DNA of 64,000 bases from Xanthobacteraceae bacterium (GTDB taxonomy: Bacteria > Pseudomonadota > Alphaproteobacteria > Rhizobiales > Xanthobacteraceae), in contig JAIESR010000030.1 in assembly GCA_019745775.1 (NCBI GenBank), forward strand, positions 62,001 through 126,000, given 5' to 3'. Below the pieces are notes generated by a model. It ran no database searches, was not told where the DNA came from, and saw nothing but the letters and a program-made list of their open reading frames with translations. A program made the translations under genes and the position numbers. Positions 28,023 to 35,912 of this stretch are shown one piece after another. Within the stretch, counting starts at the first letter, position 1; every line of letters begins with the position of its first letter.

Positions 28023-28973
28023 ATGGGGAAACCCGTGCCGAGTCCTGATTATGCCTTCGTTCAGTATCACGGCCAGGCGGCCAGCAGCACGCTGCATCAA
28101 AACCTCACGGCGATGTGGGCGGCGATCAGCGCCGATACCGGCGGACGCGTCACCGCAACCGTACACGCCGAGAACGGCAAGGTCGCGGGCGGCGATCCGA
28201 CGGCGCTGCGCATGCTGATCGCGGGTGAGATTCAGTTCTATACCCTGATGGGCGGAATCCTCGGCACGGTCGTGCCGGTCGCCGAGGTGCAGCAGGTGCC
28301 GTTTGCTTTCGCGAGCGCCGAGCAGGCGCACAAGGCGATCGACGGTCCCCTCGGCGCCATGCTCGGCGCGGAGATGGCGGCGAAGGGCATGCACCTGTTT
28401 CCCCAAGGCGGGTTCGATAATGGCATGCGGCAGATCGCGAGCGTCACCCGCGCGGTGGCGACGCCCGACGACCTTGCCGGGATGAAGATCCGAGTGCCGG
28501 CCGGGCAGCTGATCTTCGATACTTTCAAGGCGTTCGGTGCCGAGCCGATCGTCATTCCCGCCTATCAGCTCTATGACGGGCTCGCGAGCGGCCGCGTGAC
28601 GTCGCAGGAGAATCCGCTCGCCGTTCTGGAAGGCTTCAAGCTCTACGAGCTCGTCAAATATGTCAGCATGACCAACCATATGTGGTCGGGCTTTAACCTG
28701 ATGGCGCACCTTCCGACCTGGCAGCGGCTGCCGCACGAAATCAAGGGCGTGATCGAGCGCCGCGTGGTCGCCCACGTGCGCCGCCAGCGCATGGACCAGA
28801 CCGTGCAAAACACCTCGCTGCGGCAAGACCTTGCGCGGCGCGGCCTCATGTTCAACGAGGTCGACCAGGGGGCGTTCCGGGCGAGACTTGGGGAGATTTA
28901 TTCCACCTGGCGAGAGAAGCTTGGAATGCGCTGCTGGTCGCTGCTCGAAGCCGAAGTCGGCACCCTTCGTTAA
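28023..28973 (+). CDS. TRAP-type (DctP-like) binding protein without signal peptide
   Basis: A 316-residue protein of the TRAP transporter DctP/SiaP solute-binding family: VEVQQVPFAFASAEQAHKAI-like segment, the GMKIRVPAGQLIFDTFKAFGAEP motif with the conserved Arg that binds ligand carboxylate, and QENPLAVLEGFKLYELVKYVSMTNH. DctP proteins are normally exported; here residues 1-25 are MGKPVPSPDYAFVQYHGQAA with no basic-hydrophobic signal, and a stop codon sits in frame at 27996-27998, so no longer start exists. No TRAP membrane subunits are nearby. It lies 37 bp upstream of soxY on the same strand. Role unknown; could be a cytoplasmic binding or regulatory protein. Confidence 0.82.
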   Translation: MGKPVPSPDYAFVQYHGQAASSTLHQNLTAMWAAISADTGGRVTATVHAENGKVAGGDPTALRMLIAGEIQFYTLMGGILGTVVPVAEVQQVPFAFASAEQAHKAIDGPLGAMLGAEMAAKGMHLFPQGGFDNGMRQIASVTRAVATPDDLAGMKIRVPAGQLIFDTFKAFGAEPIVIPAYQLYDGLASGRVTSQENPLAVLEGFKLYELVKYVSMTNHMWSGFNLMAHLPTWQRLPHEIKGVIERRVVAHVRRQRMDQTVQNTSLRQDLARRGLMFNEVDQGAFRARLGEIYSTWREKLGMRCWSLLEAEVGTLR

Positions 28974-28975
28974 GA

Positions 28976-29004
28976 TTGTTTCGGATCGGCCGCGGCTCTA
29001 GATT
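28976..29004 (+). promoter_or_regulatory. Possible sigma70-like promoter in front of soxY
   Basis: TTGTTT at 28976 and TAGATT at 28999 are separated by 17 bases. The expected start of transcription falls at or next to the ATG at 29011, which would give a nearly leaderless soxY message. Based on motif resemblance only. Confidence 0.25.
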
Positions 29005-29010
29005 TGGACC

Positions 29011-29454
29011 ATGGCGAACCTGTCACGACGCGACGTACTTTTGATCACCGCCGGATCGGCGGCATTGGCCGTTACCGGTGCGCCGCCGGCTGCCGCCAAC
29101 GTCGGCGAGGCCATCAAGTCATTTACCGGCGGGAGCGCTCCGGAAGTCGGCCGCGTCACGCTCGACCTTGCAGCCTCGATCGAGGACGGCAACAGCGTTC
29201 CGCTCGGTGTCGCGGTCGAAAGCCCGATGCGCCGGGACGACTACGTCAGTGAAGTCCTGGTCGTGGCGGAAGCCAATCCGTGGCCGCGGGTCGCAACCTT
29301 CCAATTCTCGCCGATCGCCGGCAAGGCTGCGTTCTCGACCCGCATCCGGTTGACCGAGGCGCAAAATGTCACTGTGCTGGCGAAGATGAATGACGGCCGC
29401 GTTTTCATGGCGCGGCAGCATGTCGACGTCACGATCGGCGCGTGCGCGAGCTAG
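29011..29454 (+). CDS. soxY: Sulfur carrier SoxY (variant C-terminus)
   Basis: A 147-residue SoxY, the periplasmic carrier that holds sulfur intermediates on a C-terminal Cys during thiosulfate or sulfide oxidation. An N-terminal SRRD and Ala-rich signal (cleavage near AAANVG) looks Tat-type. The body matches the family (VESPMRRDDYVSEVLVVAEANPWPRVATFQFSP). The carrier tail normally ends GGCGG; here it ends TIGACAS, so the Cys (residue 145) is kept but the flexible glycines are replaced. SoxZ follows 12 bp downstream. The variant tail may change partner recognition. Confidence 0.88.
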   Translation: MANLSRRDVLLITAGSAALAVTGAPPAAANVGEAIKSFTGGSAPEVGRVTLDLAASIEDGNSVPLGVAVESPMRRDDYVSEVLVVAEANPWPRVATFQFSPIAGKAAFSTRIRLTEAQNVTVLAKMNDGRVFMARQHVDVTIGACAS

Positions 29455-29466
29455 CGGACGAACGAG

Positions 29467-29790
29467 ATGACCACGCAACCGCGCATCCGCATCCCAAAGT
29501 TCGCCAAGAAAGGCGAGGTGATCCAGATCCGCACGCTGATGTCGCATGTGATGGAGTCGGGCCAGCGCAAGGACGCGAGCGGCAAGGTGATCCCGCGCAA
29601 CATCATCAACCGCTTCAGTTGCAGCTTCAACGGCCGCCCGGTGCTCGCCTGTCAGATCGAGCCGGCGATCGCCGCCAATCCCTATTTCGAGTTCTCGGCC
29701 CGGGTCGAGGAGAGCGGCACCTTCCAGTTCACCTGGGCGGCCGACGACGGCTCGGTGATCAGCGCCTCCGAGAAGATCGTCGTACGCTGA
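29467..29790 (+). CDS. soxZ: Sulfur-oxidation protein SoxZ
   Basis: A 107-residue SoxZ, partner of SoxY in the SoxYZ carrier complex. Typical SoxZ features: N-terminal RIRIPKFAKKGEVIQIRTLMSHVMESGQRKD, and beta-rich CSFNGRPVLACQIEPAIAANPYFEF. It has no signal peptide, as expected, because SoxZ is co-exported with SoxY. The following cytochrome gene begins within its stop codon (TGATG), indicating translational coupling. Confidence 0.92.
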   Translation: MTTQPRIRIPKFAKKGEVIQIRTLMSHVMESGQRKDASGKVIPRNIINRFSCSFNGRPVLACQIEPAIAANPYFEFSARVEESGTFQFTWAADDGSVISASEKIVVR

Positions 29791-30119
29791 TGGCAGTACT
29801 TAGGTCCTGCTTGTCGTTGCAGTTGGCATGCGCGAGCCTGACGCTCACCATTGCGTCGGGTGCGAGCTGGGCGCAGAAAGCCGATCTCGAGTTTGGCCGG
29901 TACCTTGCCACGGAGTGTATGACTTGCCATCGTAGCGCGACCGCAGGCGGCGCCATTCCCAATATATTCGGGATGGCCGAGCCTAGATTCATCGTGTTGA
30001 TCAAGGCCTACCGCGACAAGCAACTGCCCAACCCGGTGATGCAGAGCGTGGCCAGCCGCCTCAGGGACGACGAGATCGACGCGCTCGCACATTTTTTCGC
30101 AGCGACGAAGAAGCAATAA
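29790..30119 (+). CDS. Small mono-haem cytochrome c (sulfide dehydrogenase cytochrome subunit type)
   Basis: A 109-residue exported c-type cytochrome with signal peptide (cleavage near SWAQKAD) and one CxxCH (C43-x-x-C46-H47, ECMTCH). Size, the FGRYLATECMTCHR opening and the DDEIDALAHFFA end fit the cytochrome subunit of flavocytochrome c sulfide dehydrogenase (FccA); the flavin subunit follows 19 bp downstream. It overlaps soxZ by one base. It would pass electrons from the flavoprotein into the respiratory chain. Confidence 0.82.
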   Translation: MAVLRSCLSLQLACASLTLTIASGASWAQKADLEFGRYLATECMTCHRSATAGGAIPNIFGMAEPRFIVLIKAYRDKQLPNPVMQSVASRLRDDEIDALAHFFAATKKQ

Positions 30120-30138
30120 ATTCCAGTGGGAGAGCATC

Positions 30139-31422
30139 ATGACTGACCTGACACGCCGTAAATTTACAGGCCTCGCCAGTGCATCGCTGGCGGCGGCTGC
30201 GACGCCGCTGTTCGCGCCTGCCGTGCTGGGGCAGGCCAAAGCCAAGCCGAAACTCGTCGTGCTGGGCGGCGGTCCCGGCGGCGCCACGGTCGCGCGCTAT
30301 GTGAACAGGGAAGCGGCGGGTGCGATCGAAGTGACCATGATCGAGCCGATCCGCCAGTTCACGACCTGCTTCTTCTCCAACATCTATGTCGGCGGCTATC
30401 GCTCGCTCCAGTCGATCACGCACAGTTACGACAAGGTCCGCAAGGAAGGCGTGCGCATCGTCGCCGAGCGGGCGAGCGCGATCGACCGCGACAAGAAGCA
30501 GGTCATGGTCGGCAAGCAGGTCATCCCGTACGACCGGCTGGTGATCGCGCCCGGCATCGACCTCAAATGGGATTCGGTGCCCGGCTATTCGGAAGCCGCG
30601 TCGCAGACCATGCCGCACGCCTGGAAGCCCGGCGCACAGACGCAGCTCCTGGTGAAGCGCCTCAACGCGCTCAACGACGGCGCGCTGATCGTGATGATCG
30701 CGCCGCCCAATCCCTATCGCTGTCCGCCCGGGCCGTACGAGCGCGTCTCGATGTTTGCGCATGTGCTCAAGGCCAAAGGCCACAGGAAGTCGAAGATCGT
30801 CGTCCTCGACCCCAAGCCCAACTTCTCCAAGCAGGCGCTGTTCGTCGAAGGCTGGCAGAAGCACTACCCCGGCATGGTCGAGTGGCAGGACCCGAAGGTC
30901 CATGGCGGCATCAAGGGCGTCAATCCGAAGACCAACGAGGTGATGACCGATCTCGCCAACTACAAAGCGCAGCTCGTTAACGTCATCCCCGCGCAGACCG
31001 CCGGACAGATCGCGCTCAAGGCCGACCTTGCTGACAAGTCCGGCTTCTGCCCGATCGATCCTGCCAACATGCGTTCGAAGATGGACGCCAACATCTACGT
31101 GGTCGGCGACGCCTGCATTCCCGGCGAGATGCCGAAGTCGGCGTTCTCGGCCAACAGCCAGGCCAAGGTCGCGGCGATGATGATCCGCGGCGAGCTCGCC
31201 GGCGCCAAGACCTTCCCGGCGCGCTATTCCAACACCTGCTGGAGCCTGATCGAGACCGACGACAACGTGAAGATCGGCGGCGCCTACGAAGCGCAGGACG
31301 GCATCATCAAGGCGTCGTCCACCTTCGTCTCGAAGCCCGGCGAGCCGGCCGACATCCGCAAGCAGAACTACCGGGAGTCGATCGACTGGTATAACGGCAT
31401 CGTCGCCGACATGTTCGGCTAG
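30139..31422 (+). CDS. fccB: Sulfide dehydrogenase (flavocytochrome c) flavoprotein subunit
   Basis: A 427-residue FAD protein with a Tat-type signal (TRRKFTGL, cleavage near VLGQAKA). The FAD motif is VVLGGGPGGATVARY. The redox-active cysteines of the family are represented by Cys195 (YRCPPGPYER) and Cys304 (GFCPIDPANM), with a further Cys77 in FTTCFFSN. The C-terminal FCSD-flavin-binding domain is visible (VGDACIPGEMPKSAFSANSQAKVAA). It oxidises sulfide to sulfur or polysulfide in the periplasm. Gene order soxY-soxZ-cytochrome-fccB makes a compact unit without soxA, B, C, D or X. Confidence 0.9.
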   Translation: MTDLTRRKFTGLASASLAAAATPLFAPAVLGQAKAKPKLVVLGGGPGGATVARYVNREAAGAIEVTMIEPIRQFTTCFFSNIYVGGYRSLQSITHSYDKVRKEGVRIVAERASAIDRDKKQVMVGKQVIPYDRLVIAPGIDLKWDSVPGYSEAASQTMPHAWKPGAQTQLLVKRLNALNDGALIVMIAPPNPYRCPPGPYERVSMFAHVLKAKGHRKSKIVVLDPKPNFSKQALFVEGWQKHYPGMVEWQDPKVHGGIKGVNPKTNEVMTDLANYKAQLVNVIPAQTAGQIALKADLADKSGFCPIDPANMRSKMDANIYVVGDACIPGEMPKSAFSANSQAKVAAMMIRGELAGAKTFPARYSNTCWSLIETDDNVKIGGAYEAQDGIIKASSTFVSKPGEPADIRKQNYRESIDWYNGIVADMFG

Positions 31423-31833
31423 CTACCGCCGTTCGACGCGCTCGCGCAGCTGCGCCAACCGATCGCCGATCGGCGTGAGCGCCGCGCGCGCGGCTTCGCG
31501 GCTGCCGATATCGATGACGATGAGCGCGCCGATGATGGCCACGTCGATCTGCATCATCGACGCGGCGTAGGACTCGTCACCGTCGGATTTCGGCGGCGGG
31601 CGCTTGTCGAGCTGCGCGATCGCCTCCTGCAGCGCGTCGCGGAACAGGCGCACCTCGGCCGCGGTCTGCTCCCGGCCGGAGGATTCGAGCGTGCGCAGTG
31701 CGATGCGGTATTGCAGCTCCGCGCGCTCGACCGCGTCGGCAAAGTCCCCGAGGTCGTCGGCCCCGGCCACGAGCGAAGCGCCGGCCAGGACCAGGGCCAG
31801 AAGCAGTGTCCGCGCGACTGTAAACATGGCCAT
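31423..31833 (-). CDS. Hypothetical secreted helical protein
   Basis: A 136-residue protein with a signal peptide (FTVARTLLLALVLAGASLVAG, cleavage near GADD). The mature part is charged and mostly helical (FADAVERAELQYRIALRTLESS, AALTPIGDRLAQLRERVERR) and has no recognised domain. It lies convergent with fccB, its stop directly after that of fccB, and divergent from the downstream binding protein. Function unknown. Confidence 0.6.
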   Translation of the reverse strand: MAMFTVARTLLLALVLAGASLVAGADDLGDFADAVERAELQYRIALRTLESSGREQTAAEVRLFRDALQEAIAQLDKRPPPKSDGDESYAASMMQIDVAIIGALIVIDIGSREAARAALTPIGDRLAQLRERVERR

Positions 31834-31898
31834 AGTTGCTCAAAAGGCTTTGGGGAGGCTATCTATCCCCGGCAACCTTTACAGAAAGATTGAGGGCG

Positions 31899-32888
31899 AT
31901 GTCGAAACTGAAACTATCCGTGGCTATCGGCAATTACGACCGGGCCCGTCCGCTGTTCGATGGTGCGGTGCAGATCGACGGGGTCGATCCCGTGTTCATG
32001 ATGCTGCCGCCGGAGGAGATCTTCTTCCGCGCCTTCCGCACCATGGACTTCGACATCTGCGAACTGTCGATGTCGAGCTTCACTGTCAAGACCGCGCAGG
32101 GCAACTGCCCCTATGTCGGCATCCCGGCCTTCGTGTCGCGGATGTTCCGCCACAACTGCATCTATGTACGCACCGACCGCATCAGGAAGCCGGAAGACCT
32201 CAAGGGCAAGAGAGTCGGACTGCCGGAATTCCAGCTCACCGCCTGCGTCTGGGCGCGTGCGATCCTGCAGGACGACTACGGCGTGAAGCCCTCCGACGTC
32301 ACCTGGGTGCGCGGCGGCATCGACGATCCGACCCGGCCGGAGAAGATCACCATCCAGCTTCCCAAGGACGTGAAGATGGTCGACGCGCCGGAAGGCAAGA
32401 CCATCTCGCAGCTCCTGGAGAGCGGCGAGATCGATGCCTTCATCGCGCCGCGGGTGCCGCGCATGGCCGGCAAGAACAACCCGAACATCGGCTGGCTGTT
32501 CCCCGATCCGATCGCCGCCGGCAAGGACTACTTCAAGCGCACCGGCATCTTCCCGATCATGCACGTCACCGGCATCCGCCGCACGCTGGTTGAACAACAC
32601 CCCTGGTTGCCTGCCGCCGTGTTCAAGGCGCTCGAGCAGTCGAAGGCGAAGTGTATGGAGGAGATGGAGGATACCGCGACCAGCAAGTGCACGCTGCCGT
32701 TCCTCGACGAGCAGCTGCGCGCCGCGCGCGAATTCATGGGGCACGATTTCTGGAGTTACGGCCTGCATGCCAACCGCAAGGTGCTGGAGACGTTCTTGCG
32801 GCACCATCATTCGGAGAACCTCTCGCAGCGGCTGGTGACCCCGGAGGAGATGTTCCATCCCTCGACGCACGAGGCGTTCACGATTTGA
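31899..32888 (+). CDS. 4,5-dihydroxyphthalate-decarboxylase-like protein (binding-protein fold)
   Basis: A 329-residue cytoplasmic protein (no signal peptide) of the group annotated as 4,5-dihydroxyphthalate decarboxylase or ABC-type substrate-binding-like. Seen: LSVAIGNYDRARPLFDGAVQIDG, PEEIFFRAFRTMDFDICELSMSS, DLKGKRVGLPEFQLTACVWARAIL and HANRKVLETFLRHHHSEN. Decarboxylases of this type act in phthalate degradation; no ring-cleavage genes are nearby, so the substrate may differ. An upstream TTG at 31836 is in frame but less likely; the ATG at 31899 begins the conserved part and has GAGGG upstream. Confidence 0.78.
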   Translation: MSKLKLSVAIGNYDRARPLFDGAVQIDGVDPVFMMLPPEEIFFRAFRTMDFDICELSMSSFTVKTAQGNCPYVGIPAFVSRMFRHNCIYVRTDRIRKPEDLKGKRVGLPEFQLTACVWARAILQDDYGVKPSDVTWVRGGIDDPTRPEKITIQLPKDVKMVDAPEGKTISQLLESGEIDAFIAPRVPRMAGKNNPNIGWLFPDPIAAGKDYFKRTGIFPIMHVTGIRRTLVEQHPWLPAAVFKALEQSKAKCMEEMEDTATSKCTLPFLDEQLRAAREFMGHDFWSYGLHANRKVLETFLRHHHSENLSQRLVTPEEMFHPSTHEAFTI

Positions 32889-32900
32889 AACAGCGATAGT

Positions 32901-33016
32901 GTAGGGTGGGCAAAGCGTGCGCCCGCGCAAGCGGGGGCAAGCGTGCCCACCATAGATGCACGAAAGCGCTTCGATGTTTTGGTGGGCACGGCGCTTCGCG
33001 CCTCTGCCCACCCTAC
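32901..33016. repeat. Intergenic palindromic repeat, family B (copy 2)
   Basis: Same arms as 25632-25728: GTAGGGTGGGCAAAGCG inverted against CTGCCCACCCTAC, with inner GTGCCCACC / GGTGGGCAC. Located between two convergent genes. Confidence 0.75.
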
Positions 33017-33027
33017 AACGAATGCGC

Positions 33028-34878
33028 CTACTTCTTCGCCGGCGCTTCGGTGCCGCGCAGCATCGCGGCGGTCGCGACCGCCGAGTAACCGGGTTCGACC
33101 CGCACATCGACCACCGCGACTTCGCCGGCCTCGACCGCCGCGATCGCCTTGCGGAAGGTCTCGACCAAGTCATCCTGCTTGGTCACCGGGCCGAAGCCCT
33201 GCGCGCCCTGCGAGCGGGCGAGCGTGGCGATGTCGATGTCCGGCGGCGAGATGCGCTGGCCGATCCAGCGGTTCTCCGGCGGCCGCGAGCGGATGCGCGC
33301 GACGCGCTCCTGGTGCAGCTCGTCGTTGAAGAACGAGCGGTTGTTCGCCACCACGATCAGCATCGGAATCTTGTAGTGCGCGGCGGTCCAGAGCGCGACG
33401 TTGCTCATCATGAAGTCGCCGTCGCCGCACACGCCGATCACCAGCCGGCCCGAGCCCTTGAGCGCGAGCGCGGTGCCGACCGTGTTGCCGGGGCCGCCGC
33501 CCACGCCGCCGCCGCCTTCCGAGCCGACGTAGTCGAGCGGATGCTGGAACGGCCAGGTCGCACCGTCCCACGACAGCGAGATATGCGCGAGCGTCACGTC
33601 GCGGTCGCCGCACGCGAATTTGAGCCCGCGCACGAGATCGTTGACAACCATTTTGCCGGTCGAGAGATCCGGTTTGTCGCGCTTCGGCAGCGCGCGCTTG
33701 GTGAACGGCTTTGCCGTGAAGCCGAGCGCCTTGTTGAGCTCGGGGATCGCTTCGTCGGGCGTGACCGGCAGCAGCAGGTCGACCGCCGGCAGTCCCTGGT
33801 AGTCCATGCTCCAGCCGCGATGGATGCGGAAGTCGTTGCTGATCGAGATGACCTTCGCCTTCGGCGGCTCGTCGCCGAACGTCACCTTGAACACGCCGCC
33901 AAGGTCGACCCAGTCGAGATTGACGATCACATCGGCGCTCTTCACCGCGGCCTGCGCGTCCGGCGGGATCGCGCTGCCGGCGGGGACGGCCGCCATGTTC
34001 GGATGATCGGTCGGGAACGACGCGCCGATCTTGAGCTCGCAGATGACCTTGGCGTTGAGCCCTTCGGCGAACGCCACGCGCTCGTTCCAGGCGTCGAGGC
34101 TGCGCGAGGTCCGGCCGCACAGGATGACGATGTTCTTCGCACCCTTGAGGATAGCGGCGGCCTTCTTCACCGACTCAGGCGAGGGCGCGGTATCGGTCTG
34201 CGGCATGAAGCGGGCGGGATCGACCGGCTTGATCTCCTCGGTGAGCTTGGCTTCCTGCAATTCGGCGTCGAAATTGATGTAGACCGGACCCTGCGGGGTG
34301 GTGTTGGCGATCCAATTGGCGCGGTAGATCGCCTCGCGCGACGCCTGCGGCGACGCCGGCTGGTCGTCCCACTTCGTGTAGTCGCGGATGATCGCGCCCT
34401 GATCGCGGGCGGTGTGGATCCAGTCGATCCAGGGACGGCGCTTGTGCGCGTCGACCGGACCCGTTGCACCCACGATCACCACCGGCATGCGGTCGCACCA
34501 GGCGTTGAACACCGCCATGGTGGCGTGGAACAGGCCGACGTTGGAGTGCACCGCCGCCGCCATCGCCTTGCCGGTGACCTTGGCGTAGCCGTGGGCGATC
34601 GCGACCGCGACCTCTTCGTGCAGGCACAGGATCATCTGCGGCTTTTCGTTGCCGAGATAGTTCACGATCGAATCGTGGATGCCGCGATAGCTCGCGCCCG
34701 GATTGAGCGCGATGTAGGGGATATCGAGGTCGCGCAGCGACTCCGCGATGATGTCGGAGCCCCAGCCGGGCGTGTTGGCCGGGGTGAGGTTGGCGGGGCG
34801 GTCGACCTCTTTAAGCGAGGGGTGGGCGTTGGTTGAAATCTCGGCGGCGGGCGCCGCCTTCGCGGTTGCAGTGCTCAC
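33028..34878 (-). CDS. Thiamine-diphosphate-dependent enzyme (acetolactate synthase / benzoylformate decarboxylase family)
   Basis: A 616-residue ThDP enzyme. Three domains are visible: an N-terminal PYR domain with catalytic Glu in LCLHEEVAVAIAHGYAKVTGK, a middle FAD/sugar-like domain (NIVILCGRTSRSLDAWN, DVIVNLDWVDLGGVF), and the PP domain with the ThDP signature VCGDGDFMMSNVALWTAAHYKIPMLIVVANN (GDG...NN). It probably decarboxylates or condenses a 2-oxo acid; the substrate is unknown. The start is GTG at 34878 with AAGGA seven bases upstream; the open frame continues to 35871 only by chance. Divergent from the GST gene. Confidence 0.85.
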   Translation of the reverse strand: MSTATAKAAPAAEISTNAHPSLKEVDRPANLTPANTPGWGSDIIAESLRDLDIPYIALNPGASYRGIHDSIVNYLGNEKPQMILCLHEEVAVAIAHGYAKVTGKAMAAAVHSNVGLFHATMAVFNAWCDRMPVVIVGATGPVDAHKRRPWIDWIHTARDQGAIIRDYTKWDDQPASPQASREAIYRANWIANTTPQGPVYINFDAELQEAKLTEEIKPVDPARFMPQTDTAPSPESVKKAAAILKGAKNIVILCGRTSRSLDAWNERVAFAEGLNAKVICELKIGASFPTDHPNMAAVPAGSAIPPDAQAAVKSADVIVNLDWVDLGGVFKVTFGDEPPKAKVISISNDFRIHRGWSMDYQGLPAVDLLLPVTPDEAIPELNKALGFTAKPFTKRALPKRDKPDLSTGKMVVNDLVRGLKFACGDRDVTLAHISLSWDGATWPFQHPLDYVGSEGGGGVGGGPGNTVGTALALKGSGRLVIGVCGDGDFMMSNVALWTAAHYKIPMLIVVANNRSFFNDELHQERVARIRSRPPENRWIGQRISPPDIDIATLARSQGAQGFGPVTKQDDLVETFRKAIAAVEAGEVAVVDVRVEPGYSAVATAAMLRGTEAPAKK

Positions 34879-34885
34879 GGGACAA

Positions 34886-34890
34886 TCCTT
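34886..34890 (-). promoter_or_regulatory. Ribosome-binding site deciding the GTG start of the ThDP enzyme
   Basis: AAGGA on the minus strand, seven bases before the GTG at 34878, while the open frame runs almost 1 kb further. It is the main reason for the chosen start. Confidence 0.55.
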
Positions 34891-35079
34891 GTTTTTTGCT
34901 GGGGAAAGTGCCGGGGCGCATAAAATCGGATCGGCGGCCTCCGCGCAACCTCGCCCGGGGGCGTTTGGGGTCGCAGGCCCGAATGGGCGCCCTGCGCGGC
35001 CGCCCGATCCGGCGGATTGACGGGCGGATTCCCGGCATTCCATAAGTTCGCCGGGACGTTGCGGGAGACGAGAATAAGC

Positions 35080-35754
35080 ATGTCCGGTTTGCGCATCTAC
35101 GGCATCGCCCGCACGCGCGCGTTCCGCGCCCTCTGGGTGGCGATGGAACTCGGCATCGACTACGAGCACATCCCGCTCGAGATCGGCTCGGCAGGCGCCC
35201 GGACCGCGGAATTCCTCGCGGTCAATCCGAACGGCCGGCTGCCGGCAATCGACGACGACGGCTTCGTGCTGTGGGAGTCGCTTGCGATCACTCTCTACCT
35301 CGCCAAGAAGCATTCTTTGGGCCGCCTCTATCCGGCGACGCCGCAAGCCGAGGCCAAGACCTGGCAGTGGACGCTGTGGGCGCTCAACGAGGTTGATCGC
35401 GGAGTCAATATCTGGTCGCTGCATGCCATCCGCCTGCCGCCGGAGGATCGCGATCCGGCAAAGCTCGCCGAGGCGCTCAAGGTGATCGAGCGGCCGTTCA
35501 AGGTGCTCGACGAGGCGCTCGTCGAGCAGCCGTATCTGATCGGTGACGGCTTCACCGTCGCCGATCTGAACGTAGCGGCCGTCATCAGCCGCGCGATCGA
35601 GATGGACCTGTCGGCGACGCCGCGTCTCGGCGATTGGCTCAGGCGTTGCCTCGAACGGCCGGCCGCGCTCGAAGCGCGGCGACTGCGGCAGCTGTCGGAC
35701 GAGGCGTCGCCGCCGGATTCCATCCGCCTGATCGCACGCATCAACCGGCTGTAA
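35080..35754 (+). CDS. Glutathione S-transferase family protein
   Basis: A 224-residue GST. N-terminal thioredoxin-like domain (residues 1-80): IYGIARTRAFRALWVAMELGIDYEHIPLE, the VNPNGRLPAIDDDGFVLWESLAI motif with the cis-Pro and the Glu-Ser pair that binds the gamma-glutamyl group. C-terminal helical domain with LIGDGFTVADLNVAAVIS (N-capping box). There is no obvious catalytic Ser or Cys in the usual place (IARTRA). The role may be detoxification or dehalogenation. The ATG at 35080 begins the GST fold. A 38-bp copy of its 3' end lies 1.2 kb downstream. Confidence 0.87.
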   Translation: MSGLRIYGIARTRAFRALWVAMELGIDYEHIPLEIGSAGARTAEFLAVNPNGRLPAIDDDGFVLWESLAITLYLAKKHSLGRLYPATPQAEAKTWQWTLWALNEVDRGVNIWSLHAIRLPPEDRDPAKLAEALKVIERPFKVLDEALVEQPYLIGDGFTVADLNVAAVISRAIEMDLSATPRLGDWLRRCLERPAALEARRLRQLSDEASPPDSIRLIARINRL

Positions 35755-35912
35755 CTGCAGCCCAAGAACCCTGGCGCAGCCGCACCGGTGCTGCCTGCCG
35801 GCGTGGCCGCCGCGCGATAGGTCGCAGCGGCCTGGCCCGACGGAACCATTATTGTCGTCATCCACTGACACGCCGAGCGTGTCGGCGTGTGCATTTCAGA
35901 GAGGAAGGCCCG

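Noticed and set aside
32956-34836. Plus-strand open frame opposite the ThDP enzyme
   Set aside because: Antisense of a clear enzyme; Arg/Asp-rich composition without motifs.
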